From NCBI GenBank assembly GCA_017416245.1, contig JAFQCX010000037.1, positions 23,166-87,165 of the forward strand: 64,000 bases of DNA, given 5' to 3'. The position numbers and the translations under genes were made by a program. Numbering within the stretch: position 1 is the stretch's first letter; every line of letters starts with the position of its first letter. The stretch comes from Oscillospiraceae bacterium. Its GTDB lineage: Bacteria > Bacillota > Clostridia > Oscillospirales > Oscillospiraceae. This document shows, in pieces, positions 1 through 8,810 of this stretch. The notes below the pieces were generated by a model that saw nothing but the letters and a program-made list of their open reading frames with translations, had not been told where the DNA came from and made no database searches.

Positions 1-140
1 TTTTTTACAAAAGTGCTATAATGCAACGTTGGAAAAACGGAGCGCAACCATAAAGATTCTTCTGAGAGCATTTTAATACCCTCACTTCACATCTGAATGA
101 TTAAACTCTGAAAAAAGATTTTGAAAGAAGGCGTATTGTT

Positions 141-1433
141 ATGACTCAAACAGCAAGTATTTTTTTGAGTCTGTCTATCGCTTTGCTTTCCGGCCTTCTC
201 CTGTCAAGACTGGCCAAGAAAGCAAAGCTTCCCGCAGTTACTGCATACCTGATCTCCGGCGTTCTCATCGGCCCGTTTGTTCTCGGCGCAATCGGTATTC
301 CCGGGATCGGTATTACCGCAGAGCAAATCGAAAGCTTTGGTCTGATCTCCGACCTGGCGCTGGGCTTTATCGCATTTGCCATGGGCAATGAGTTCCGGCT
401 GGCACAGCTTAAAAAGATCGGCAAACAGGCAACGGTAATCGGCGTTGTTCAAGCACTGTTCACCACCGTCATTGTGGATGTGGCATTGATCGGCCTGCAT
501 TTCCTTATGCCGGATAAGCTGTCGCTTTCTGCTGCCATTGTTCTTGCATCCGTTGCAACCGCTACAGCCCCTGCCGCCACGTTGATGGTAGTAAAGCAGT
601 ACAAGGCAAAAGGCCCTGTTACGGATGTTCTGCTTCCCGTGGTCGCGCTGGATGATGCGGTTGGCCTTGTTGTGTTTGCGATCTCCTTCGGTGTTGCCAA
701 ATCCGTCAGCACCGGGGCAGTTGACGTGCTTTCGGTTATTTTAGAGCCGTTGCTGGAGGTCGTTCTTTCTTTGGGGCTGGGCTTTATTATGGGACTGCTG
801 TTCACGCTATGCGAAAAGTATTTCCACTCCCGTTCCAAGAGAATGGCTGTGTCAGTTACCTTTGTTATGATGACCGTTGCTATCTCCAGCCTGCGGTTCG
901 ATGTCGGTGGTATTCATATCGGTTTCTCTTCCTTGCTTGCCTGTATGATGCTGGGCACTGTGTTCTGCAATATGTGCGAGGTGTCGGAAGAACTGATGGA
1001 GAGAGCCGACAGATGGACCACCCCCATTCTCATATTGTTCTTCGTGATCAGCGGCGCTGAGCTGGAGCTTTCGGTATTCGCAGATTGGGCAGTTGTGGTA
1101 GCTGGTATCGTCTACATCCTATCCCGCTCCGTTGGCAAATACTACGGCGCAAACATCAGCGCAAAAATGACGAATTCCGATCCCAGTATTGTCAAATACC
1201 TCGGCATCACCTTGCTGCCGCAAGCGGGTGTTGCCCTGGGTATGGCGATCAAGGCGATGGAGCTTGGTCCCGATGGCGCCATCGTTCGTAACATCACCTT
1301 ATTTGCGGTTCTGATCTACGAGATCGTTGGACCCTTCCTCACAAAGATCGCCCTTACCAAGGCCGGCGATATCAAGGAAGAGGGACGCACAAACGCAAGA
1401 GAAGAACACCTTGCCAAAAAAGCCCAGGCATAG
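141..1433 (+). CDS. Cation:proton antiporter, CPA2/KefB-like
   Basis: A 430-residue membrane protein, hydrophobic almost throughout with roughly 12-13 membrane segments and a short charged tail after about residue 405. The family exchanges H+ for Na+ or K+ across the cytoplasmic membrane. The motif ATAPAATL (141-148) and the Asp pair in LDDAVGL (D171, D172) sit where CPA transporters keep their ion-binding acidic residues. It lacks the C-terminal TrkA-N domain of KefB/KefC, hence the shorter length. ATG 141 follows GAAAGAAGG. A TATAAT hexamer lies at 17-22, but its -35 would be outside the window. A terminator follows, so the gene is probably its own unit. The ion cannot be read from sequence. 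Confidence 0.85.
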   Translation: MTQTASIFLSLSIALLSGLLLSRLAKKAKLPAVTAYLISGVLIGPFVLGAIGIPGIGITAEQIESFGLISDLALGFIAFAMGNEFRLAQLKKIGKQATVIGVVQALFTTVIVDVALIGLHFLMPDKLSLSAAIVLASVATATAPAATLMVVKQYKAKGPVTDVLLPVVALDDAVGLVVFAISFGVAKSVSTGAVDVLSVILEPLLEVVLSLGLGFIMGLLFTLCEKYFHSRSKRMAVSVTFVMMTVAISSLRFDVGGIHIGFSSLLACMMLGTVFCNMCEVSEELMERADRWTTPILILFFVISGAELELSVFADWAVVVAGIVYILSRSVGKYYGANISAKMTNSDPSIVKYLGITLLPQAGVALGMAIKAMELGPDGAIVRNITLFAVLIYEIVGPFLTKIALTKAGDIKEEGRTNAREEHLAKKAQA

Positions 1434-1447
1434 CGCAATAAATAACC

Positions 1448-1485
1448 GCCCGAAAGCCCTTGAGAAAAAGGGCTTTCGGGCATTT
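1448..1485 (+). terminator. Terminator after the antiporter
   Basis: A perfect 14-bp stem (1448-1461 with 1468-1481) with a 6-nt loop, followed by a weak T-rich stretch. Confidence 0.7.
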
Positions 1486-1573
1486 GTGCAATATGACGGA
1501 ATATTGCTGCAATATACAGGTAATAAACAGCAAAGAAATATGTCGTAGGAGTAAAAACTTCTGCCCACCCGTC

Positions 1574-1602
1574 TTGTAACGCGGGCTTAAATATGCTATA
1601 AT
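1574..1602 (+). promoter_or_regulatory. Sigma-A promoter of the hdr-flx-frd-fum operon
   Basis: TTGTAA (1574-1579), 17-bp spacer, TATAAT (1597-1602), about 90 bp before the hdrB start. No similar promoter is seen inside the following 12 genes. Confidence 0.7.
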
Positions 1603-1695
1603 CTAATCAAAGGATTGTGAGAATGTTTTGCACATATTTCAAAATCTCTTGTTTACGCAAACTCTTTTTAAACTGTGAAATGTGAGGTCTGTGCT

Positions 1696-2481
1696 ATGAA
1701 GTATAGTTATTTCCCGGGCTGCACCCTGCGAAACAAAGCAAAGAATCTGGACGATTACGCAAGAGCCTGCGCAGAAAAGCTCGGTTTCTGTCTGGAGGAG
1801 CTGACCGACTGGCAGTGCTGCGGCGGTGTGTATCCTCTGGGTGCGGACGAGATCGCCAGCAAGCTGCCCTCTGTCCGGGCGCTGAATGCGGCAAAAGAAA
1901 AGGGGCAAGACCTGGTGGCGGTGTGTTCCGCCTGCTACCATGTACTGAAGCGGGTCAACGACGATATGGCAAATGTATCTGACATGCAGACCCGCGCCAA
2001 CAATTATATGGCGCTTTCCGAGCCCTATACGGGTGAAACCAAGGTGCTGCATTATTTGGAAGTGCTGCGGGATGTGGTGGGCTTTGACAATCTTAAAAAG
2101 CAGGTGGTCAATCCCCTGACCGGTCGGAAAATCGGCGCTTACTACGGCTGCTTGCTGCTGCGGCCCAGCTCTGTGATGGCCTTTGATGACCCTGAAAATC
2201 CCACCATTTTGGAGGATTTCATCCGGGCATTGGGCGCAGAACCTGTCGTATATCCCTACCGCAACGAGTGCTGCGGCGGTTACATATCCATCAAGGAAAA
2301 AGAGCAGGCAGGCGCGCTTTGTGAGAAAATCACCCAAAGCGCCGCCGGATACCAGGCAGATTGCCTTGTAACCGCTTGCCCCCTGTGTAAGTATAATCTG
2401 AGCAAAAACAGCGATCTTCCTATCGTCTATTTCACAGAGCTTCTGGCAGAAGCCCTGGGCATCAAGGAGGTGCAGGAATGA
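1696..2481 (+). CDS. hdrB: Heterodisulfide reductase subunit B-like (HdrB)
   Basis: A 261-residue protein of the HdrB/CCG family. Both cysteine-rich CCG motifs are complete: C9 ... CCGG (41-44) ... CSAC (77-80), and a second set with YYGC, NECCGG and CPLC in the C-terminal half. In methanogens these bind two non-cubane [4Fe-4S] clusters that split a disulfide. In bacterial Hdr-Flx complexes HdrB is the high-potential exit site. Intact motifs suggest it is catalytically or electron-transfer competent. ATG 1696 is chosen over GTG 1675 because the SD-like TGAGGT precedes it and the protein then begins at the conserved PGC motif. Its stop overlaps the hdrC start (ATGA). First gene of the operon. 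Confidence 0.88.
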   Translation: MKYSYFPGCTLRNKAKNLDDYARACAEKLGFCLEELTDWQCCGGVYPLGADEIASKLPSVRALNAAKEKGQDLVAVCSACYHVLKRVNDDMANVSDMQTRANNYMALSEPYTGETKVLHYLEVLRDVVGFDNLKKQVVNPLTGRKIGAYYGCLLLRPSSVMAFDDPENPTILEDFIRALGAEPVVYPYRNECCGGYISIKEKEQAGALCEKITQSAAGYQADCLVTACPLCKYNLSKNSDLPIVYFTELLAEALGIKEVQE

Positions 2482-2855
2482 ACAAGGTTGACGAAATCAA
2501 GCAAATCAGCGGGGTAAACCCTCTGAAATGTATGAAGTGCGGCAAATGCTCCGCTTCCTGCCCGTCTTTTAACGAAATGGACATCAAGCCCCATCAGTTT
2601 GTGACCTATGTGGTAAACGATGATGTGGAGGCGCTGGCCAATTCCAAATCTGCATGGAAGTGTCTGAGCTGCTTTGCCTGTATTGAGCGCTGCCCCCGGA
2701 ATGTGCAGCCCGGCAAGCTGATCGACGCTGCCCGGCAGATCCTTATCCGTCAGCGGGGGCAGGAAGGACTTTCTGCAGATGAAATCCCTGCTCTGTTGGA
2801 CGAGGATATGCCCCAGCAGCTTCTGATGAGTGCATTCAGAAAGTATCGGAGGTAA
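2478..2855 (+). CDS. hdrC: Heterodisulfide reductase subunit C-like (HdrC)
   Basis: A 125-residue ferredoxin-like protein with two CxxCxxCxxxCP [4Fe-4S] motifs: CMKCGKCSASCP (about 18-29) and CLSCFACIERCP (about 60-71). HdrC relays electrons between HdrA and HdrB. The start overlaps the hdrB stop by 4 nt and is preceded by AAGGAGGTG, so the two are translationally coupled, as usual for this pair. Confidence 0.9.
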   Translation: MNKVDEIKQISGVNPLKCMKCGKCSASCPSFNEMDIKPHQFVTYVVNDDVEALANSKSAWKCLSCFACIERCPRNVQPGKLIDAARQILIRQRGQEGLSADEIPALLDEDMPQQLLMSAFRKYRR

Positions 2856-2858
2856 CAA

Positions 2859-4847
2859 ATGCGTAGAATCGGTGTATTTGTGTGCCACTGCGGCAGCAAC
2901 ATTGCCGCAACAGTGGATGTGAAAAAAGTCGTGGAAATGGCTCTGCTAGAGCAGGGCGTTGTCCACGCGGAAGATTATCCCTATATGTGCAGTGAGGCGG
3001 GTCAGTCCCGCATTGCCGAGGCCATTCGGGAAAAGCAACTGGAGGGCATCGTGGTTTGCTCCTGCTCTCCCCGTATGCACGAGGCCACCTTCCGCAAGTG
3101 CGCGGAGCGAAACGGCCTGAACCCCTATCTGGTGGAAATTGCCAACATTCGTGAGCATTGCTCCTGGATCCATAAGGATATGCAGGAAGCCACGGAAAAG
3201 GCCGTCATTCTGATGCGCGCGGCTGTTGCCAAGGTGCATCTGAACGCTCCCCTGCTGGCCGGCGAAAGCGCCGTTACCAAGCGGGCGCTGGTCATCGGCG
3301 GCGGCATTGCCGGTATTCAGACTGCTCTGGACATCGCCGATGCCGGTTATCACGTGGATATCGTGGAAAAAGAGCCCTCTATCGGCGGCCGTATGAGCCA
3401 GCTGGATAAGACCTTCCCCACCCTGGACTGCTCCGCCTGTATTCTGACACCCAAAATGGTGGAGGCGGCAAGCCACGAGAACATCACCATACATACCTGG
3501 AGCGAAGTGGAAAAGGTTTCCGGCTTCGTGGGCAACTTTACGGTGGATATCCGCAAAAAGGCCCGCTATGTGAATATGGATAAGTGTACCGGCTGCGGTA
3601 TCTGTCAGGAAAAGTGCCCCTCCAAGAAGCCTCTGAACGAGTTTAACCGGGGTCTGAACAACCGCAGCGCCATCTATACGCCCTTTGCCCAGGCCATTCC
3701 CAATGTGCCTGTGATCGATGCAAGCGCCTGCATCAAGCTCAATACCGGCAAGTGCGGTATCTGCGAGAAGTTCTGTCAGGCCGGCGCTATCGACTATAAA
3801 CAGCAGGACGAGATCATCACCGAGCAGTATGGCGCCATTGTGGTTGCCACCGGTTTTGATACCATCAAGCTGGATAAGTACGGTGAATACGCTTACAACG
3901 AGAGCAAGGATGTGATCACCTCTCTGGAACTGGAACGTATTATGAATGCCGCCGGTCCTACCAAGGGTCATTTAGAGCGTCTGTCTGACGGCAAGGCTCC
4001 CAAGGAGATCGTGTTCATCCAGTGTGTGGGCAGCCGCTGCTCCGACGACCGGGGCAAGCCCTACTGCTCCAAGATCTGCTGTATGTACACCGCCAAGCAC
4101 GCTATGCTGATCCGGGACAAATACCCGGATACCAACGTGACGGTATTCTACATCGACGTCCGTACCCCCGGCAAGAACTTTGACGAGTTCTACCGCCGGG
4201 CAGTGGAGGACTACGGTGTCAACTATGTGAAGGGCCAGGTAGGCAAGGTCGCGCCCCAACCCGATGGCAGCCTGCTGGTTCACGGCGTAGATCTGCTGGA
4301 AAACAAGCAGATCCTCAAGAAAGCGGATATGGTGGTGCTGGCTACCGCCATTGAGCCCAATCCCGATGTGCGGAAGATCGCCACTATGCTCACCGCTTCC
4401 ATCGATACCAACAACTTCCTGACCGAGGCCCATCCCAAGCTCCGTCCCGTGGAATCCCCCACAGCAGGCGTGTTCCTGTCCGGCGTGTGCCAGGGTCCCA
4501 AGGACATTCCCGAAACCGTAGCCCAGGCGGGCGCGGCAGCGGTGAAGGTCATCGGCTTGCTTGCCAAGGATAAGCTGAAAACCAACCCCTGCACTGCTAA
4601 GGCAGACGAGCTGCGCTGCAACGGCTGCAGCCAGTGCGCCAACGTATGTCCCTATGGTGCTATTTCTTATGAAACCAAGCAGGTCAACGACCACGGCATC
4701 CGTGAGGAACGCCGCATTGCGGTAGTCAATTCCGCTCTGTGTCAGGGTTGCGGCGCCTGTACCGTTACCTGTCCCAGCGGCGCTATGGACCTGCAGGGCT
4801 TCTCTAACAGACAAATTATCGCGGAGGTGGATGCAATATGCCGGTAA
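2859..4847 (+). CDS. hdrA: Heterodisulfide reductase subunit A-like, electron-bifurcating flavoprotein (HdrA)
   Basis: A 662-residue HdrA of usual length. Visible parts: N-terminal Cys-rich domain (VCHCGSN at 8-14, CSCSPRMHE at 67-75), an FAD dinucleotide fold (VIGGGIAGIQ at 145-154), the inserted FeS region with CTGCGICQEKCP (about 243-254) and C191/C194 nearby, and a C-terminal pair of [4Fe-4S] motifs (CNGCSQCANVCP, CQGCGACTVTCP). In Hdr complexes the HdrA FAD bifurcates electrons between low-potential ferredoxin and a high-potential acceptor. It starts 3 nt after hdrC and overlaps the following mvhD-type gene by 10 nt. Confidence 0.92.
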   Translation: MRRIGVFVCHCGSNIAATVDVKKVVEMALLEQGVVHAEDYPYMCSEAGQSRIAEAIREKQLEGIVVCSCSPRMHEATFRKCAERNGLNPYLVEIANIREHCSWIHKDMQEATEKAVILMRAAVAKVHLNAPLLAGESAVTKRALVIGGGIAGIQTALDIADAGYHVDIVEKEPSIGGRMSQLDKTFPTLDCSACILTPKMVEAASHENITIHTWSEVEKVSGFVGNFTVDIRKKARYVNMDKCTGCGICQEKCPSKKPLNEFNRGLNNRSAIYTPFAQAIPNVPVIDASACIKLNTGKCGICEKFCQAGAIDYKQQDEIITEQYGAIVVATGFDTIKLDKYGEYAYNESKDVITSLELERIMNAAGPTKGHLERLSDGKAPKEIVFIQCVGSRCSDDRGKPYCSKICCMYTAKHAMLIRDKYPDTNVTVFYIDVRTPGKNFDEFYRRAVEDYGVNYVKGQVGKVAPQPDGSLLVHGVDLLENKQILKKADMVVLATAIEPNPDVRKIATMLTASIDTNNFLTEAHPKLRPVESPTAGVFLSGVCQGPKDIPETVAQAGAAAVKVIGLLAKDKLKTNPCTAKADELRCNGCSQCANVCPYGAISYETKQVNDHGIREERRIAVVNSALCQGCGACTVTCPSGAMDLQGFSNRQIIAEVDAICR

Positions 4848-5275
4848 CTGAAAATTGGAAACCCACCATCGTTGCCTTCTGCTGCAACTGGTGCAGCTAC
4901 GCAGGCGCAGACCTGGCAGGCTCCAGCCGTCTGGCCTACCCTGCGGATGTAAAGATCATCAAAGTGCCCTGCTCCTGCCGGGTCAACCCTATGTTCATTC
5001 TCCGTGCCTTTGAAAAGGGCGCAGACGGTGTGATCCTCTGCGGCTGCCACCCCGGTGACTGCCACTACTCCACCGGCAACTACTATGCCCGCCGCCGAAT
5101 GACCCTGCTGTTTAGCATGCTGGATTATCTGGGCGTGGAAGATGGACGCACCCGTGTGGAATGGGTATCCGCCGCGGAGGGTGTAAAGTTCTCCGAAACC
5201 ATGAATAGCTTTGTAGAAAAAGTTCGCGCCCTTGGCCCGAATGTAAGATTGGGGGATCTGCGATGCAAGAATTGA
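4838..5275 (+). CDS. flxD: MvhD/FlxD-like [2Fe-2S] electron-transfer protein
   Basis: A 145-residue MvhD-family protein, the adaptor that feeds electrons into HdrA. The cysteines of the family are present (CCNWCSYAGAD near the N-terminus, CSCR, CGCHPGDCHY). ATG 4838 lies within the end of hdrA behind GGAGGTGGATGCAAT. No hydrogenase or formate dehydrogenase gene follows. FlxA-like and FeS genes do, so the input is expected to be NAD(P)H rather than H2 or formate. Confidence 0.85.
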   Translation: MPVTENWKPTIVAFCCNWCSYAGADLAGSSRLAYPADVKIIKVPCSCRVNPMFILRAFEKGADGVILCGCHPGDCHYSTGNYYARRRMTLLFSMLDYLGVEDGRTRVEWVSAAEGVKFSETMNSFVEKVRALGPNVRLGDLRCKN

Positions 5276-6207
5276 TTGTAAGAGCGAAAGAACTTCTGGC
5301 ATCCGGCCAGGTTGCCCGTGTTTTAGGTTGGAAAAAGGGTGAGCACAGCTACGACCCTGAGGTTGCCTTTTTTAACGATGCCGAGAGTCTGCAGGATTTT
5401 GTATACGACGGCTTCTGCGGTGCAAACCTGAGCAAATATATGATCGAAGCCTCCAAATTGGAGGGTAAGACCCTGGTTTTCCTGAAGCCCTGCGACAGCT
5501 ACAGCTTTGTACAGCTTATGAAGGAGCATCGTGTGGATCGGGAAAAGGCTTACATCATCGGTGTGGGCTGCTGGGGCAAGCTGGATGTCCGTAAGCTGGG
5601 CGCTGAGGGCATTCTGGATGTGGAAATTGCCGGCGATGTGCTGAAGGTTTCCTCCCTGTACGGTGACAGCGAGGTAGCTTATAAGGACGCTATGCTGGAG
5701 CGCTGCCATGTGTGCAAAGGCAAGGAGCATAAGGTATTCGACGAAACGCTGCTGGAGTCTGCCGACACCGTGGATCTTGATCGTTTTGCCGAGGTGGAAA
5801 GAATCGAGGCTATGAGCCCCGAGGAGAAATTTGCCTACTTCCAGAGTGAGCTAAGTAAGTGCATCCGCTGCAATGCCTGCCGCAACGTCTGCCCCGCCTG
5901 CTCCTGCCGCAAGTGCGTGTTTGACAGCACTGCCTTCAACTCCGAGCAGAAGGCTAACACCACCTCCTTCGAGGAAAAGATGTTCCATATCATCCGGGCA
6001 TTCCATGTGGCCGGTCGTTGTACCGACTGCGGCGAGTGCAGCCGCGTCTGCCCTCAGGGTATCCCGCTGCACCTGTTCAACCGCAAGTTCATTAAGGATA
6101 TCAACCGTCTGTACGGTGAATATCAGGCTGGCGCTGATCTGGAGGAAAAGGCTCCTCTGACCAGCTTCCAAACCGACGATGCCGAACCCGGCGCAGACAG
6201 GAGGTAA
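5263..6207 (+). CDS. FrhB-like iron-sulfur protein, Flx complex subunit
   Basis: A 314-residue soluble protein. The N-terminal half resembles F420-hydrogenase beta (FrhB)-type proteins (FLKPCDSYSFVQLMKE near residue 70). The C-terminal third carries two cluster motifs, CIRCNACRNVCPAC followed by CSCRKC, and CTDCGECSRVCP. By position (FlxD, this, AsrA-like, FlxA) it corresponds to one of the FlxB/FlxC proteins of Desulfovibrio-type FlxABCD-HdrABC. I cannot say which letter. It overlaps the preceding gene by 13 nt, with GGGGGAT as SD. Confidence 0.75.
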   Translation: MQELIVRAKELLASGQVARVLGWKKGEHSYDPEVAFFNDAESLQDFVYDGFCGANLSKYMIEASKLEGKTLVFLKPCDSYSFVQLMKEHRVDREKAYIIGVGCWGKLDVRKLGAEGILDVEIAGDVLKVSSLYGDSEVAYKDAMLERCHVCKGKEHKVFDETLLESADTVDLDRFAEVERIEAMSPEEKFAYFQSELSKCIRCNACRNVCPACSCRKCVFDSTAFNSEQKANTTSFEEKMFHIIRAFHVAGRCTDCGECSRVCPQGIPLHLFNRKFIKDINRLYGEYQAGADLEEKAPLTSFQTDDAEPGADRR

Positions 6208-6212
6208 GGTCT

Positions 6213-7238
6213 ATGTATAAGATTCAAAAGGCTGATCTTCCCAAGCTGTACGCCTCCATTGCCGCAGAAAGCGACCTGTTTCTGCCGGTAAAGGTGGCAG
6301 ATCAGACCAATTTCGGTCTGTACACCGAAACCGCCGACGTGGATATCGACACCTTGAAAACCGTGAAGTCTGCCAAGGATATTTTCTTCCCCCAGAGCGA
6401 GACCCTTTACAAGGTCCGTCGGGAAAATGACAACTTCTCCATTGATGTTGAGCAGCACCGGACATCTCCCTTTGTGGTATTCGGTATCCGTGGCTGCGAT
6501 GTAAGAGCCATGACCGTTCTGGACAAGGTTTTTCTGTCCGAACCCATTGACAGCTACTATGCTGCCCGTCGGCAGATGGGCACCATCGTTTCCCTGGCCT
6601 GTGGCCGTCCCGACACCTCCTGCTTCTGCAAGGTGTTTGGCATCGACTGCGCTGAGCCCGAGGGCGATGTGGTTACCTGGCTGGTTGGGAAGGTACTGTA
6701 CTGGCAGCCCAAGACCAAGAAGGGCGAAGCTCTGACCGAAAAAGTCGCCTCCCTGCTGGAAAAGGCTGACGAGGCTATGGTGGAATCTGCCAAGAACGCT
6801 ATCCGCGCCATTGTGAAAAAGCTTCCCTACGCCAATCTGTCTTTGGAGAAGTGGGGCGCAGCCGCTGCTGACGCCAACTTTGATTCCAAGCTTTGGGAAG
6901 AAATGTATAAGCCCTGCCTGGCTTGCGGCACCTGCACCTTTGTGTGCCCCACCTGCCAGTGCTACGACATTAAAGACTATGACACCGGAAGTAGTGTCCA
7001 GCGTTACCGTTGCTGGGACAGCTGTATGTACAGTGATTTCACCATGATGGCTCACGGCAACAACCGCACCTCTCAAATGCAGCGCTTCCGCCAGCGCTTT
7101 ATGCACAAGCTGGCTTACTTCCCCGCAAACAATCAGGGTATGTTCTCCTGCGTCGGTTGCGGCCGGTGCGTTGACAAGTGCCCCAGTCACTTGAATATCG
7201 TCAAGGTCATCAAGGCCTTTGAAAAGGAGGGTGTATGA
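6213..7238 (+). CDS. AsrA/HydB-like 4Fe-4S protein, Flx complex subunit
   Basis: A 341-residue protein of the family that includes anaerobic sulfite reductase subunit A and the sulfhydrogenase beta subunit. It has an N-terminal domain with GIRGCDVRAM (about 93-102) and a C-terminal dicluster region with CLACGTCTFVCPTCQC (about 236-251) and CVGCGRCVDKCP (about 316-327). Such subunits wire an NAD(P)H flavoprotein to further clusters. The start follows AGGAGGTAAGGTCT and the end overlaps the flxA-like start by 4 nt. No AsrC-type siroheme subunit follows, so this is not a sulfite reductase operon. Confidence 0.78.
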   Translation: MYKIQKADLPKLYASIAAESDLFLPVKVADQTNFGLYTETADVDIDTLKTVKSAKDIFFPQSETLYKVRRENDNFSIDVEQHRTSPFVVFGIRGCDVRAMTVLDKVFLSEPIDSYYAARRQMGTIVSLACGRPDTSCFCKVFGIDCAEPEGDVVTWLVGKVLYWQPKTKKGEALTEKVASLLEKADEAMVESAKNAIRAIVKKLPYANLSLEKWGAAAADANFDSKLWEEMYKPCLACGTCTFVCPTCQCYDIKDYDTGSSVQRYRCWDSCMYSDFTMMAHGNNRTSQMQRFRQRFMHKLAYFPANNQGMFSCVGCGRCVDKCPSHLNIVKVIKAFEKEGV

Positions 7239-8104
7239 TGTCCGAGCCTATGCACGAATGTAAGTATAACCCCGGCTTTATGCGGGACACGCTGATCCCT
7301 CAGGTGGGTATCATCACCGATATCCGCACAGAAACGCCGGATGTAAAAACCTTCCGGGTAGAAGCCCCCAGTGGCGGCAAGCTCTTTGAGCATATGCCCG
7401 GACAGTGCGCCATGGTGTGCGCCCCCGGCGTGGGTGAGGCAATGTTCTCCATCACCTCCTCCCCCACCAACAAGCTGTATCAGGAATTCTCCATCAAGCG
7501 CTGCGGCGTGCTCACTGAACATCTGCACTCCCTGAAGGCCGGTGATGAGATCCTGGTCAGAGGCCCTTACGGCAACAACTTCCCTGTGGAAACAGAGCTG
7601 AAGGGCAAAAACCTGTTGTTCATCGCAGGCGGCATTGCGCTGGCGCCTTTGCGCAGCGTGATCAACTACTGTCTGGACAATCGGGAAAACTACGGTGATA
7701 TCGACATCGTTTACGGCTCCCGTTCCGCTGACGATCTGGTGCAGCGCAAGGAAATTGAAGAGGTTTGGTCCAAGATTCCCGGTGTAAATGTCCATCTGAC
7801 CATCGACCGGGAGCAGGAAGGCTGGGATGGCCACGTGGGCTTTGTTCCCTCCTATCTGCAGGAGCTGGCCTTTGACACCAACCGTACCGCAATTCTCTGC
7901 GGCCCTCCCATTATGATCAAATTCTGCCTGCAGGGTCTGAAAGAGATGGGCTTTGCTATGGAACAGGTATATACCACGCTGGAACTTAGAATGAAGTGCG
8001 GCGTGGGCAAATGCGGCCGCTGCAATATCGGCACCAAGTATGTCTGCAAGGACGGCCCTGTGTTCCGCTTTGACCAGGTAGACGAACTGCCTAACGAATA
8101 CTAA
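7235..8104 (+). CDS. flxA: FlxA-like NAD(P)H/FAD oxidoreductase (AsrB/HydG family)
   Basis: A 289-residue ferredoxin-NADP reductase-fold protein: FAD-binding barrel (about 25-115), nucleotide-binding Rossmann domain starting at LLFIAGGIALAPLRS (about 128-142), and a C-terminal [2Fe-2S] motif CGVGKCGRCNIGTKYVC (about 253-269). The family oxidises NAD(P)H at the entry of FlxABCD and AsrABC complexes. It is therefore the likely electron input of the operon. ATG 7235 is behind AAAAGGAGGG. ATG 7238 is an equally possible start and changes one residue. Confidence 0.82.
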   Translation: MMSEPMHECKYNPGFMRDTLIPQVGIITDIRTETPDVKTFRVEAPSGGKLFEHMPGQCAMVCAPGVGEAMFSITSSPTNKLYQEFSIKRCGVLTEHLHSLKAGDEILVRGPYGNNFPVETELKGKNLLFIAGGIALAPLRSVINYCLDNRENYGDIDIVYGSRSADDLVQRKEIEEVWSKIPGVNVHLTIDREQEGWDGHVGFVPSYLQELAFDTNRTAILCGPPIMIKFCLQGLKEMGFAMEQVYTTLELRMKCGVGKCGRCNIGTKYVCKDGPVFRFDQVDELPNEY

Positions 8105-8120
8105 GGAGGACAATACCGAA

Positions 8121-8798
8121 ATGGAAAACAATATGGTAAATGTCTATTTTTACGGTAAAAAATATTCTGTTCCCGGCGATCTGACCATTATGACCGCTAT
8201 GGAATATGCAGGCTACACCCTGACCCGTGGCTGCGGCTGCCGCCACGGCTTCTGCGGCGCTTGCGCTACTATCTACCGTATCAAGGGAAAGAACGAGCTG
8301 AAGACCTGCCTGGCTTGCCAGACACAGGTGCAGGAAGGTATGTATGTGGCTTCCATCCCCTTCTTCCCCACAGATAAGCGTACATACGACATCAACGAGA
8401 TCAAGGCCGATCAGCGGGTGATGATGGAGCTGTATCCTGAGATCTATGCCTGCATCGGCTGCAATGCCTGCACCAAGGCCTGTACCCAGAGTCTGAATGT
8501 TATGCAGTACATTGCCTATGCCCAACGGGGCGAGCTGGAAAAGTGCGCTGAGGAGTCCTTTGACTGCGTAGGCTGCGGCTGCTGCTCTGTTCGCTGCCCT
8601 GCCGGAATCAGCCATCCCATGGTGGGTCTGCTGGCAAGACGCCTTACCGGCAAGTACATTGCTCCCAAGTCTGAGCATTTGCAGACCAGAGTGGACGAGA
8701 TCAACTCCGGCGCTTACGACGAACTGATTGAAGCGATCATGCAAAAGCCCATTACCGAAATGCAAGAGCTTTACAATCACCGGGATATCGAGAAGTAA
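8121..8798 (+). CDS. FrdB/TfrB-like iron-sulfur subunit without CCG domain
   Basis: A 225-residue protein with a plant-type [2Fe-2S] domain (C40, C45, C48, C63, plus C38) and two [4Fe-4S]-type motifs (C111-C114-C117-C121 and C149-C152-C155-C159). This is the arrangement of fumarate reductase/succinate dehydrogenase B subunits, except that the C-terminal clusters look like two cubanes. Methanogen thiol:fumarate reductase TfrB continues with HdrB-like CCG domains; this protein stops before them. The operon instead encodes a separate HdrB. No cytochrome or membrane-anchor gene follows, so the enzyme should be soluble. SD AAGGAGG. Confidence 0.8.
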   Translation: MENNMVNVYFYGKKYSVPGDLTIMTAMEYAGYTLTRGCGCRHGFCGACATIYRIKGKNELKTCLACQTQVQEGMYVASIPFFPTDKRTYDINEIKADQRVMMELYPEIYACIGCNACTKACTQSLNVMQYIAYAQRGELEKCAEESFDCVGCGCCSVRCPAGISHPMVGLLARRLTGKYIAPKSEHLQTRVDEINSGAYDELIEAIMQKPITEMQELYNHRDIEK

Positions 8799-8810
8799 GG
8801 AGGGGACGAG

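Noticed and set aside
1613-1637. Possible Rex or FNR/CRP-type site after the hdr promoter (TTGTGA ... GCACA)
   Set aside because: The half-site spacing does not fit Rex (TTGTGAA-N4-TTCACAA) or CRP/FNR (16-bp) palindromes; too weak to call.
6213-8104. Anaerobic sulfite reductase (AsrAB) interpretation
   Set aside because: No AsrC siroheme subunit follows and the neighbours are Hdr, MvhD and Frd genes, so an Flx-type complex fits better.
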